Shown: positions 1 to 10,388 of the stretch, piece after piece
Numbering within the stretch: the stretch's first letter is position 1
Layout: each line of letters begins with the position of its first letter
From: Raphanus sativus
Lineage: Eukaryota; Streptophyta; Magnoliopsida; Brassicales; Brassicaceae
Reading direction: 5' to 3'
Length of the DNA: 64,000 bases
Assembly (NCBI RefSeq): GCF_000801105.2
Contig: NC_079516.1
Coordinates: 4,836,001 to 4,900,000, forward strand
Notes under the pieces: generated by a model
The model's input: the letters and a program-made list of their open reading frames with translations, nothing else
The model's database searches: none
Told to the model about the DNA's origin: nothing
Program-made: the position numbers and the translations under genes

Positions 1-334
1 GGCTTCTTTACTGTCTCAACCTCATTTTCTTCAAGTATTTACAATATTGCCACTGCCATGAATAGTGGGAACAACCTTGTACGAACTGTTTGGAGCTTTT
101 AATGCCCTTTAATGCACGTAAATCTCTTTACACTCTCTCTGTTTCAATTGTTATGAACTAAAAACAACATTTCTTTCACTTTCTCTCCATATTCATCCAA
201 AAAACTGAAGCTTTTGATTCAAAATTGTTTGGAGCCATATTTCTTTCGTTTTGACTTACGGTTGCTTTCGTTTGAGGTTCTGGGTGGTTGGAGAAGACCC
301 TGTGTGCAAACAAAGTCATCTCACCTAGTTTAAG

Positions 335-1276
335 GTACGAATTTGAATTTTTTTCAAAATCTGTTCGCGTAGAAGACTTACAAGTAAGTCATCTGTATGT
401 AGAAGACTTACTGATGAGTCTTCTGGTCAAACGGACGACTTAAACTAAGTCGTCCAGCTTTGTTTGGTGAAAAAAAACAGTCCAGACGACTTATATATAA
501 GTCGTCTACGAGAAACAGGCTAGTTTTGCATTTGACCGAATCGTGTCAGATCTTTGACTATTTCTGGACGACTTATAATTCAGTCGTCTCTCGGAAAGTT
601 AAAATTTCAATATTTTATTAAACTAGACGACTTACGTGTAAGTCGTCTTAGGTTAGTTTTGTAGTTGAAAAATAAAACTTCATAATTTAATTTTTACCAG
701 ACGACATAATATAAAGTCGTCCCGTCAGAAGACTTAATTTAAAGTCGTCCGGGGAAAGCAAAGTCGTCCAGAATTTTTCCCAATTAAGTCGTCCAAACCT
801 TGCTTATCCCGGACGACCTTAAATTAAGTCGTCTAGCTGGACGACTTTTAGTTAAGTCGTCTGGAGAAAGTTAAATTTCAAGTTTTATTTTTCAATTACA
901 AAACTAACCTGGGACGACTTACGTGTAAGTCGTCTAGTTTGAATAAAATATTGAAATTTTTACTTTCCAGAGACGACTGATTTATAAGTCGTCCAGAAAT
1001 AGTCAAAGATCTGACACGATTCGGTCAAATGCAAAACTAGCCCGTTTTTCGTAGACGACTTATATATAAGTCGTCTGAATTTTTTTTTTTAACAAACAAA
1101 GCCGGACGACTTAGAATTAAGTCGTCCCTTTTAATTTTCAATTGCAAAAGTGACCTCTTTAGACGACTTACCTTTAAGTCTTCTGGACGACTTAAATCTA
1201 AGTCGTCTGCGATAATGTTTGTTGAACTTCTTCATTTTCTCTATGTTTACTAATGTGTTTTATTGAATATTTGCAG
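335..1276 (+). repeat. 5' UTR intron of mudrA made of palindromes and a long inverted repeat
   Basis: A likely 5' UTR intron: donor at 335 (TTTAAG/GTACGA), acceptor at 1271-1276 (TTGCAG) directly before the mudrA ATG at 1277. It is filled with short palindromes of the form GACGACTTA-n-TAAGTCGTC. At a larger scale, 433-722 and about 839-1128 are inverted copies of each other. Shared landmarks in order include the tract TTTGCATTTGACCGAA, then GTCAGATCTTTGACTA, then GACGACTTACGTGTAAGTCG, all read in reverse on the right arm. The loop is about 115 bases (723-838). A transcript would fold into a hairpin with arms of about 290 bases. Confidence 0.8.
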
Positions 1277-1990
1277 ATGATTTTTAAGTTACATGCAGTG
1301 TATGGAGAATGGTTGTTGAGAGATTTCCGTTGGGATTTTGTGGTTGATGATCTCAAAGGAGCAAGATTGTTTTTATTGAATGAAGATTCAACACATGCTG
1401 AACTTGTTGCAATGGCTCAAGAAGATTATAACCTGGACATGAGATCAGTGACTGTGGAGATTAGCTACTCATTACCAGCAGAAATGATGATGACTCCAAG
1501 CAGTCCTCCCATTCATGTTACAAGTGATAGACAAGTTCGAAACTTGCTCGAGATACTCAAAACGCATAGAGTATGTCTTTGTGTATCAAGCCGCAGCAAG
1601 GTGGAAACGGTTTCAGAGAAAAGAGAAGAAGCTGGTGATAATGATGAAGCTGGTGAATGGGAAGAAGATGTTGGTGATAATGATGAAGCTGGTGAATGGG
1701 AAGAAGATGTTGGTGATAATGATGAGGCTGATGAATGTTTTGAAGATGTTGGTGATAATGAGTCTGTTGAAGATGAAAATCAAGATGGGGAGGAGGAAAA
1801 TGGGGAGGAGGAAAATGGGGAGGAGGATGCTGATAACACTATTGTTGGTGAAACGGATCAGAATGGTGGGGATTACAGTCTTTATGGAAAGGTTCTAGAT
1901 GAGGACGAGGAAAATGGGGAGGAGGATGCTGATAACCTTTTACGAAGTCGTCCAGTGTATTTTATTTTTAGACTACCTTATTTTTTTTAG
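1277..1990 (+). pseudogene. mudrA: mudrA-type transposase, N-terminal exon only
   Basis: N-terminal region of a plant MuDR-family transposase. The start is the ATG at 1277 just after the intron acceptor; an in-frame upstream ATG at 1253 lies inside the intron. Visible landmarks are HAVYGEW at the start, THAELVAMAQEDYNLDM, a YSLP segment, then HVTSDRQVRNLL and CLCVSS, followed by an acidic region with repeats rich in GDNDEAGEWEEDV and GEEENGEE. The open frame then runs into the AAGTCGTC repeat array at about 1935 and stops at 1990. The DDE catalytic region and SWIM zinc finger expected downstream are absent, so no functional transposase is made. MULE B carries two shorter homologues of this exon (62926 and 63453). 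Confidence 0.75.
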
Positions 1991-2505
1991 ACGACCTTAT
2001 TTGTAAGTCGTCCAGTGTATTTTATTTTTAGACTACCTTATTTTTTTTAGACGACCTTATTTGTAAGTCGTCCAGCTGGAAAACCTTCCAGACGACTTAT
2101 TTGTAAGTCGTCCAGCTGGAAAACCTTCCAGACGACTTATTTGTAAGTCGTCCAGCTGGAAAACCTTCCAGACGACTTATTTGTAAATGGGGAGGAGGAT
2201 GCTGATAACCTTTTACGAAGTCGTCCAGTGTATTTTATTTTTAGACTACCTTATTTTTTTTAGACGACCTTATTTGTAAGTCGTCCAGTGTATTTTATTT
2301 TTAGACTACCTTATTTTTTTTAGACGACCTTATTTGTAAGTCGTCCAGCTGGAAAACCTTCCAGACGACTTATTTGTAAGTCGTCCAGCTGGAAAACCTT
2401 CCAGACGACTTATTTGTAAGTCGTCCAGCTGGAAAACCTTCCAGACGACTTATTTGTAAGTCGTCCAGCTGGAAAACCTTCCAGACGACTTATTTGTAAG
2501 TTAGA
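1912..2505 (+). repeat. Nested tandem repeat that replaces the rest of mudrA
   Basis: A unit of about 273 bases starting with AATGGGGAGGAGGATGC is present twice in direct orientation (from about 1912 and again from about 2186). It starts in mudrA coding sequence and continues into AAGTCGTC spacer sequence. Within it a 40-base unit, carrying GACGACTTATTTGTAAGTCG plus CCAGCTGG and a spacer, is repeated head to tail about three times in the first copy and four in the second. Each 40-mer contains two inverted repeats: the GACGACTT pair and the CCAGCTGG palindrome. Confidence 0.85.
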
Positions 2506-2715
2506 AAATCTATACAAGTTAGAAAATCAAATAAATCATACATGCCCACAAACATACAAATAGATTTGTGTAAACAAATAGTTCAAATATACAAATAGAT
2601 TTGTGTATACAAATAGTTCAAATATACAAATTGATTTGTGTATCTATACAAGTTAAAAAATCTATACAAGTTAAAAAATCTATACAAGTTAAAAAATCTA
2701 TACAAATTGATTTGT
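2506..2715. repeat. AT-rich short repeats in the 3' spacer of MULE A
   Basis: Spacer between the mudrA remnant and the 3' end of the ULP gene. It consists of short direct repeats such as TCTATACAAGTTAAAAAATC (about three in a row at 2640-2700) and CAAATAGATTTGTGTA (2563, 2596). No coding sequence is seen. Confidence 0.7.
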
Positions 2716-3412
2716 GTATCTAATCATACATGCCTACAAACATACCACCATCCTCATTATCTTTCAGATGCTGATCAACAAGCTCCGTCCATATAGCCAA
2801 AGCCATAGTATCCCTCATAGTCTTCGCATTGGACCTAGCAAAGTCTTTAGGGCTAAAGGGGACCCCAAGAGCATGACATTCAATGTACTTTGCAGCGTAC
2901 ACGCCACAATCACCATTGTTGGCCGTGGGTACATCTTTGAGGAGTCTCTCATAAGTGTATCGCTCCAACCCATGCATCTGGTCTCCGCACTCCACAATCA
3001 GATAAGGGACCATCTCGAGAAAAGGCTCCATTATCTCATCCCATCTTTCTGGTATGGTAGTTGAAGGTATGCTGTCCCAGACGACTATGTGCCTCTTAGG
3101 GATCGATATCCAAATAGCCACCCAATGTTTGTTGTCCAAGTTCAGTGGCGCATAGATATCATCAATGTCCTCCCCCCACTTCTTGTTTGATTGGCAAAAT
3201 GAAGGCATTGATCCGTCATACAAACTCGCCGCCCCACTAGGTAACATTTTTCCTAAACCATTGTGATCAGACGACGATGTTTTGAAGACCAGATACTGTT
3301 CTCTCCAAGACTGGGTAAAGTTGTGATCCAGGAAGCACATTCGCTCGCTCCGGAAACATTGTGGGTTCTCCTTATACCTCTGCCTCAGCACATTCATCCA
3401 AGCATCTATATG

Positions 3413-3773
3413 CTGCATATAAAATAATACAAGTTAGAACCTTCCAGACGACTTACAAATAAGTCGTCTGGAAGGTTTTCCAGCTGGACGACTTACAAAT
3501 AAGTCGTCTGGAAGGTTTTCCAGCTCGAAAACCTTCCAGACGACTTATTTGTAAGTCGTCCAGCTGGAAAACCTTCCAGACGACTTATATATTTACAAAT
3601 CTATACAAAGACAAGTTACCAGACGACTTATTTGTAAGTCTTCTGGAAGGTTTTCCAGCTGGACGACTTACAAATAAGTCGTCCAGCTGGAAAACCTTCC
3701 AGACGACTTATATATTTACAAATCTATACAAAGACAAGTTACCAGACGACTTAAAGATAAGCAGAAGACTTAC
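3413..3773 (-). repeat. ULP gene intron 5, AAGTCGTC palindrome array
   Basis: Intron between ULP exons 5 and 6. About 300 of its 361 bases are GACGACTT/AAGTCGTC palindromes with CCAGCTGG-type spacers in both orientations, so inverted pairs span the intron. An 80-base block ending in TTACAAATCTATACAAAGAC recurs at about 3585 and 3710, and again in intron 3 near 4545. Confidence 0.85.
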
Positions 3774-4320
3774 TACGTCTTCCAGCCATGCTTTGGATGT
3801 CCGGAGTTTTTGATACCACCAAGTTGGTGATGTACGTGGTTTGTCCTCTTCCTTAGTGAAATAATCACTGCAAACAAAAAAGCAATCAGTTTTGGTAGAC
3901 TAAATCAAGCTATTATGGGTAAAGCAATCACTTACGGATCAGTTTTCAACCAATCAGCGAGCTCCTTCATCTTAGGTCTGTTTAGTGTGGGAAATGGATT
4001 ATACTTTCCACTCTAAGGAGTTTCCTTCTCTCTGCCGTATAAGGAGATATCTGCGTGGGAGCAGGTTTCTTCGTTCGTTCACTCCTTGCACGCACAGAAG
4101 CAGTGGGAGCTGTTTGGTCCAATACAACCAGGCTCGGTTCTGAAGCTGAAGCTGGATCGGTGGAAGCGAAGCTCGGTTGTTGATCGTTGGAAGCGAAGCT
4201 CGGTTGGTCAGTGGAAGTGAGAGGAACAATCTCTTTGGAGGTGACACCATCTGCTTTATCCTCCGGCAAGATCTTATATACCGAGATCGCCTCATCTGCT
4301 GTATCCTCCGGCAACAATCT

Positions 4321-4591
4321 CTGCAATAAAAGAGAACAAGTTAACCCTGGACGACTTAAATAAAAGTAGGGAGAGGATTTGGTTCCTGCTGGAGTTCAGA
4401 CGACTTATTTGTAAGTCTTCTGGAAGGTTTTCCAGCTGGACGACTTACAAATAAGTCGTCTGGAAGGTTTTCCAGCTGGAAAACCTTCCAGACGACTTAT
4501 TTGTAAGTCGTCCAGCTGGAAAACCTTCCAGACGACTTATATATTTACAAATCTATACAAAGACCAGACGACTTAAAGATTTGATATTAAC
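4321..4591 (-). repeat. ULP gene intron 3, AAGTCGTC palindrome array
   Basis: Intron between ULP exons 3 and 4. It contains the same 40-base palindromic units as the other introns, in both orientations, from about 4395 to 4575. The flanking exons contain none of them. Confidence 0.8.
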
Positions 4592-5440
4592 CTCTTTGGG
4601 CAGAGGAGAAGGCTGTTTCTTTTGTGGAGAAGGCTTTTTCGTTTGAGGAGCAGGCTGTTTCGTCTGAGGAGCAGGCTGTTTAGTTTGAGGAGCAGGCTGT
4701 TTCGTTTGAGGAGCAGGCTGTTTAGTTTGAGGAGCAGGCTGTTTAGTTTGAGGAGCAGGCTGTTTCGCCTTTTGAGGAGTAGGCTTTGCCTTTTGAGGAG
4801 CAGGCTGTCTGGTGGGAGGAGTAGGATGATTGGTTTGAAGTGGAGGCTGATCCTTTTGAGGAGTAGTCTGTTTGTTACTAGCCCCGGTTTCTGGGGCTTG
4901 TGGGGTAGGGTGTTTTTTACTAACCCCGGTTTCTGGGGCTTGAGGGGTAGCCTGATTGGTGACACCAACCTTCTTCTCCACAGCTTCCAATCTATCGGAG
5001 ATCTTCCTAATCTCCCTGATGCACTTCTTAAACCCCTCTTTCATCATGTCACCTAAGTCCTTGAACATGTTTTCTAACTCCTCTCTGGTCACCCAACTAG
5101 CCTCTTCTCTAGCCTCTTCTGTAGCCTCTTCTGTAGCCTCTGTAGGAGCCTCTTCTCTAGCCTCTTTAGGAGCCTCTTTAGGAGCCTCTTTACGAGCTTT
5201 CTTCCGAGGTCTCTGATTGTCTTCCTCCACCTCCTCCACAACCATCTCTTTGGCTCTTTTCGATGGAGTCACAAACTTGGGTTTTGTACCAGTGACTTCC
5301 CAGCAATCCATGGTCCACTTCCACGGTCTCCGATCATACATCACTTTAATGATGTTCTCCGCGGGCACGTCATCAACCTCAGAGTCCCATTTTGGCCACA
5401 TTTCACTAATGTCCTTCTCAACAAAGTTGATCACGCGGGT

Positions 5441-5884
5441 CTGCAGTAAATAGAAGAAGAATCGAGTTAGATATTTGAAACAAAATACTAAATAGACGAC
5501 TTAATTATAAGTCGTCAACTAAGTCGTCCAGCTGGACGACCTTCCAGACGACTTATTATAAGTCGTCTACTAAGTCGTCCAGCTGGACGACCTTCCAGAC
5601 GACTTATAATAAGTCGTCTACTAAGTCGTCCAGCTGGAAGACCTTCCAGACGACTTATAATAAGTCGTCTACTAAGTCGTCCAGCTGGAAGACCTTCCAG
5701 ACGACTTATAATAAGTCGTCTACTAAGTCGTCCAGCTGGAAGACCTTCCAGACGACTTATAATAAGTCGTCTACTAAGTCGTCCAGCTGGAAGACCTTCC
5801 AGACGACTTATAATAAGTCGTCTACTAAGTCGTCCAGCTGGAAGACCTTCCGGACGACTTAATTAAGTGAAGATGGAAAGGTAC
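5441..5884 (-). repeat. ULP gene intron 2, 51-base palindromic tandem array
   Basis: Intron between ULP exons 2 and 3. From about 5500 to 5855 a unit of about 51 bases (GACGACTTATAATAAGTCGTC, a short link, then AAGTCGTCCAGCTGGA) repeats six to seven times with few differences, a sign of recent amplification. The unit is longer than in introns 3 and 5 because it has an extra AAGTCGTC half. Confidence 0.88.
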
Positions 5885-6733
5885 CTGACTCAAGATAGCA
5901 GCTTTCATGAATCTGCGGCCTCTGCTGCCGTCGTAAGCCAGAATCGGTGGAGACGGACTGTTTGCTCTGGGTAGACCAATACTAGCACCCAATCCCGGAA
6001 TAGCTTCGTACGCCCAGACCTGAAGAACTTGTATAAAGCCATCCACGGTGTAACAGCCAGTAATATCTTTGTTCCACAAAGAGTCCATCAGCACCTTAAA
6101 CGCGACTCTCCCCCATGGATAATTCTCAAACCTTTCTAAATCCATCACTAGCCTTGCGAGAGTAGCTCGTGTAGCGCTTGAGAACTTTTTCCCTTCAATG
6201 AATCCAGTGAAGATGGAAAGGTACGCGAGTCGCTTGCGATCTTCCCTGGACCAATCCCCGCATCTCTTCAGTGCTGCTATTATCTGATCAGTACTTGGCC
6301 CAGCTTCCCGATGAACTCCCATCATCTCCCAGAAAGAAACCATCTGTGGGGTAACTTCACATTCTGGTGTCTCAAGGTCCTCGATGTAGTCGCAGTTTAG
6401 ACCAGTGATGTTTTCAAACTCTAACAGTGAAAACCTCGCAGGTTCTGGACCAACGAGACACCACATCTCGTACTTCTTCTTAATGTCCAGCTTTAAACCG
6501 AGCAAGTGGTGAACCAGCCTTGAAGCCCAACCAAATCCCTGCTCCTTGAACTTGATGAAAACTCCCAATCTCGACTCCTTGAGCTCTTCAAATTCAGCAT
6601 CAGTGAGAGCTTCCCTAAGAGCAGTATGCAACTTCGTGTTATCCGTATGATACGAAATGCTATTGTGGGGTTCTGGCTCTTCCCCTAATGTGTATAACCT
6701 ACGGGGGAGTTCTGGAATATCCATCCTTTTTGT

Positions 6734-6989
6734 CTGCAAAATAATCAAAGACAACAATAGAAGTCAGAACACAAGCTAAATCAATCACGCCTTAATTGTT
6801 ACTCCAGACGACTTAGTAGACGACTTAAATATAAGTCGTCTAGAAAGTCGTCCAACTGGACGACTTAGTTGACGACTTATATTTAAGTCGTCTGGAAAGT
6901 CTTCCAAATGGACGTACTAAGTCGTCCAGGTTGAAGACTTTCCAGACGACTTACTTACAAGTCTTCCAGTAGAAAAATTTCAAGCGGAC
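6734..6989 (-). repeat. ULP gene intron 1, diverged AAGTCGTC palindromes
   Basis: Intron between the 36-base first coding exon and exon 2. It carries six or more GACGACTT/AAGTCGTC palindromes with irregular spacing and AAGTCTTC variants, so it looks older than the intron 2 array. Confidence 0.75.
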
Positions 6990-7025
6990 CTGATTAGTCG
7001 CAGAAGGAGTTCGAGTACTCGTCAT

Positions 7026-7540
7026 TGTGGTTATAGATCTGAAAAAATAAACGTGAAACGGTGAGAATGAGTAAATTGAAAGAGACAACGTTTTATGTTC
7101 ATCTTTTCCACGAGTTTGATGACTTACCGGCGTTAGGGTTTACAGAGAAACGGCGCTACGGTTTACAGAGAAGAAGCGGCGGCGCTAGGGTTTAGAAGAA
7201 GCGGCGGCGCTAGGGTTTAGAAGAAACGGCGGTGCTAGCTAGTGTTTAGAGTAAGCGGCGGTGAGAACGTTGGTGAGCACGGTGGCGAGGGCGACGGTTT
7301 GTTCGGAAATAGTGGAAGCGGGGGCGCTAGGGTTTAGAGGAATCGGCGGCGCTAGGGTTAGAAGAAGCTGCGGCGACAACGGTGAGAATGAAGTGAGATA
7401 GATAGCCGACGTTGAGAACGATGGTTGTTCGGAAATAGTGGGAATTCGAATCGCCTTTGATATCGCCGGTGAGAGAGAACTGTTAGGGTTTCTGTTCGCG
7501 GAAAATGAAAAAAAAAAAAAAAAATCACCTTATATATTGG
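7026..7540 (-). promoter_or_regulatory. ULP gene 5' leader with telo-box repeats and TATA candidate
   Basis: Leader of the - strand ULP gene. Read on -, 7130-7350 contains four to five copies of a unit around AAACCCTAGCGCCGCCG. The AAACCCTA core equals the plant telo-box seen in promoters of dividing-cell and translation genes. A TATATAAG candidate lies at 7529-7536 on -, followed by a T-tract at 7507-7524 and no coding sequence before the ATG at 7025. The positions are seen directly; promoter use is inferred. Confidence 0.45.
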
Positions 7541-8290
7541 GTAAATAATCCGGTTAGCTTTAAAAGTACATTGGTAAACTTTAAGGTTTGGTCCGGTTTA
7601 GACGACTTATTCTGGCTGATAATGTACATCAGACGACCTAATATTTAGTCGTCTGGGAACAGAAGACTAAATATTAAGTCGTCCAATACCTAAAATGAAC
7701 CCCTAAACTAAAATGACTAAATTAACTTACTAACCACGTTATAAAATCAAATTATACTTCAATAGTGTTTACTATACACAGAAACGAACACGCCTAGGTA
7801 ATTTTAAAAATTTTCAAAAACGGTTTTAATGCTTTCCAAAATCTAACCCTAAGAACACATACAATACTACAACATATGTTGATGAAACATAAACTAAAGA
7901 ATATCATGACTCACTACTTTCACTCATCTGGGCTGAAAACAATTGAAATTTGTTATATATTAATTTATATCTCTTAAGACATATGTTAATTACATAATTC
8001 CAATTTTTCACTTATCAAAATATTTTTTACAAAATTTTTAAATTATGTTTAAGAATAACTGTCCAGACGACTTAACTTAAAGTCGTCTGGACGACTTATT
8101 TTCAAGTCGTCTGTTTACAGACGACTTGCGAGGGGTAGAAACGTAAAAAAAAATCCGTTTTTTTGTTTGTTCACAAGGAGATAGTTGTAATTTCAATAGC
8201 CTTTTAAGTTACTTTTGCCTTTGACCCAAGTTGGGGTACTCTTTTGGGTTTGACTCCAAGTTTTGAGTCACAATTGGTAATTCTCCCAAG
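7541..8290. other. Right terminal region of MULE A
   Basis: Non-coding. It carries further GACGACTT/AAGTCGTC palindromes at 7595-7690 and 8065-8125, separated by AT-rich DNA, then a segment with GACCCAAGTTGGGG and TTGACTCCAAG before the presumed terminus near 8290. Confidence 0.5.
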
Positions 8291-8902
8291 AATGTTTTCA
8301 ATATATAAAAAAATACAATATAAAGCTCAATTTCAAACACCAACTTAAATTATAACTTTTATATTTTACATTAAATTTTAAAAATATAATATATATAATT
8401 ATTTATATGATGGTACATATAAAATATTATTAGTTATATGATTATTTATATGATGGTATGTGTAAAATACAATTAATTATACGATGACACATATATGATA
8501 TATAATAGTGATATAAAAAATAAATAGCAACATATAATACTGTTAATTTAATGGTTAATAAAACAGTTAATAAATGTATGTACTATAAGGTTCGAAGTTT
8601 GATTTCCAAATGTATCATTTTTAAAAATTCATGAAAATACGCTTATAACTTTTTAGCATGGTACAAATACATCGTGGAAGAATTATAGCTGATTTCATTT
8701 TGTGTAAATAATTATTTTTTGAGTAAAAACTGAATACTCTGAATTGATTTTCCATTAAAAATTGAGTAAAAACTTAATACTCTAAATTGATTTTCCATAA
8801 AAACTGAAAGCTAATTAGCGTCACTGCCATAGTTTCAGTCATGGCGTAGGACAACAAAAGCATAAAGACAAATGGTTTTTTTTTTACTGAACATAAAGAC
8901 AA
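8291..8902. other. AT-rich spacer, no gene seen
   Basis: Very AT-rich intergenic DNA with local direct repeats such as TTATATGATGGTA (about 8402 and 8447) and GAGTAAAAACT-AATACTCT (8719, 8763). No coding or RNA gene is recognised. Confidence 0.6.
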
Positions 8903-9494
8903 CTAGGTGATTTTCCCGTGCTCATGCACGGATATTAATATTTATATAGTAAATACAATATAATATTTTATTTACACTATGATAGTTTATTAATATTTTT
9001 TAATTTTTTTAATTATTCTGTTATATATATTGTAATCAATATGCATGGTTTGTTTTAAATAACTTTGCGTTATTTTAATTAGATTATAATTTTGGATATA
9101 TTATCTCGACTGTTTGGTTATTATTTGGATTATATTATATAACATTTACTTTTTACGATTCAACTAAGATATTTTGTTATACAGATTAAAATTTTGATTA
9201 ATTTTGTTATTTTTATATAGTTTGATTCTTGCCGTAAAATTAAGATTATTTTGTGAAATTTCCTTATTATGAATTACACTATATATAAAAGATATTTTCG
9301 TTTTTAAATTACTATATTTTCTTTATATATAGGTTATTTGAAGAAAAAAAGGAAACCTAAATAGAAAAAAAAATGTTTAGTAATGATAATTAGATATATT
9401 TGATTCGTTAATGGTATCATCGTAATCAATCACCGTAAGAGTTAACGTGAGCGCTATACGTAGGAAACTGACTTTTCAAATAATATTATAGAGA
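8903..9494 (-). mobile_element. Non-autonomous Helitron
   Basis: Read on -, the element begins TCTCTATAATATTATTTG after a host A. It ends with the perfect hairpin CCGTGC-ATGA-GCACGG, about nine bases, then CTAG followed by a host T. This fits Helitron structure: 5' TC, 3' hairpin plus CTRR, insertion between A and T, no target duplication. About 590 bases, no coding sequence. Confidence 0.75.
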
Positions 9495-10315
9495 TCAACT
9501 TATATATAATTAATAAAAACTGATATAAAACTGATAATTTTTGAAAAATTATAGCTAAACAATATTTATAAAATTTGTAAATATATAAGAAATTAATTAT
9601 TTTACGTTTACTTTTTATAAAATTTTAAAAATTTTATAAAATTTCGAAAATTTAAAGTAATAAAATTTGTATAGTTATAAAAAATATAATTAAATAATAT
9701 TTCGAAATTAGCAATGTTCATATTTGAATATTTCTATTTTAATGAGGATCTTTGAGTTATTACCATATTCTAATTTTTTTACCAAAAATATAAATCATTA
9801 TAAATGTAATATATGAGTTATTACTACATAATTAATAAAAAATGATATAATAATGATAATTTTGAAAAAGTATAGCTAAACAATATTTATAAAATTTGTA
9901 AATATATAAGAAATTAATGATTTTAGTTTTACTTTTTTATAAATTTTTAAAAATTCTATAAAATTTCGAAAATTTAAAGTAATAAAATTGTATAGTTATA
10001 AAAATATAATTAAATAAGATTTCGAAATTAGTAGTGTTCATATTTGAATATTTTATTTTAATGAGGATCTATGAATTATTACCATATTCTAAAAAATTTA
10101 CCAAAAATATAAATTAACATAAATGTAATATATGAGTTATTACTATATTCTAAAAAAATTACCAAAAATATAAATTTACATTAAATATAGTTGTCCATGT
10201 CATATTTTTTATATGCCATATCATCAAATTTAGTAGACATGTCATATTTTTTTTTGCGAAACTGATTTTGAAGAGGACATGTGGCAAAATTACTTCGCAA
10301 ATATAGTCTAGGGGT
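9495..10315 (-). mobile_element. Helitron-like fragment with an internal 335-base tandem duplication
   Basis: The segment from about 9500 to 9835 is repeated directly at about 9836-10160, with the same order of AT-rich landmarks including AAATTTCGAAAATTTAAAG and ATTTCGAAATTAG. The right end (about 10270-10315) reads on - as CCCCTAGACTATATTTG then TTTTGCCACATGTC. That matches the 5' end of the Helitron in PBP1 intron 2, which also has a third copy of the internal unit (about 12090-12430). A clean 3' end was not found. Confidence 0.55.
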
Positions 10316-10388
10316 TTAGTTGAGAAGTTATATAAGTATACGGATATTTTAACCAGCGTTTTTCTCGGCAAAATTTTATAAAAATGCC

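Larger units (their letters stand above)
2720..7025 (-). pseudogene. MULE-borne ULP1-like SUMO protease with DUF1985 region, frameshifted in exon 4
   Basis: Six exons on -: 7025-6990, 6733-5885, 5440-4592, 4320-3936, 3867-3774, 3412-2720, with GT-AG borders. Start ATG at 7025 (MTSTRTPSATNQ). Exon 2 has the DUF1985 region (FGWASRLVHHLLGLK; FENITGLNCDYIEDLE). Exon 3 has EAPKEA repeats, a coiled-coil-like stretch and about seven QTKQPAP repeats. Exon 6 is the C48 peptidase core with the expected catalytic residues: His in NKHWVAIW, Asp in VVWDS, Cys in NGDCGVY. Exon lengths total 2906, one base short of 969 codons. In exon 4 the frame ends RVESIIHFPH-stop, whereas another frame gives KYNPFPTLNRPKMKELADW, which continues correctly into exon 5. 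The shift lies near 4010-4018. Family role: cleaving SUMO or related conjugates; the function in MULEs is uncertain. Confidence 0.82.
1..8290. mobile_element. MULE A: Mutator-like element carrying mudrA remnant and a ULP1-like protease gene
   Basis: Composite Mutator-like element. Its + strand part has a mudrA-type N-terminal exon and its - strand part a ULP1-like cysteine protease gene, an arrangement known from Kaonashi-type (KI) MULEs of Brassicaceae. The left terminus probably lies just outside the window: bases 1-50 resemble about 61330-61390 of MULE B, which has about 70 bases further out. The right end is set near 8290, after the last GACGACTT palindromes (8065-8125) and a segment ending in GAGAATTACC read on -. 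No terminal inverted repeats or target duplication can be confirmed because the left end is missing. The transposase is truncated, so the copy looks non-autonomous. Confidence 0.8.

Noticed and set aside
1515..1898. Second open frame over the acidic part of mudrA
   Set aside because: It is the shifted reading of the same GGTGATAATGATGAAG-type repeats and lacks the conserved mudrA motifs.
4573..5056. Leucine/arginine/serine-rich open frames on both strands over ULP exon 3
   Set aside because: They are frame shadows of the QTKQPAP coding repeat, caused by its simple codon pattern.
5490..5860. Regular palindromic array resembling a CRISPR array
   Set aside because: Units are contiguous and nearly identical with no unique spacers, lie in a transposon intron of plant DNA, and there are no cas genes. 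Tandem repeat amplification explains it.
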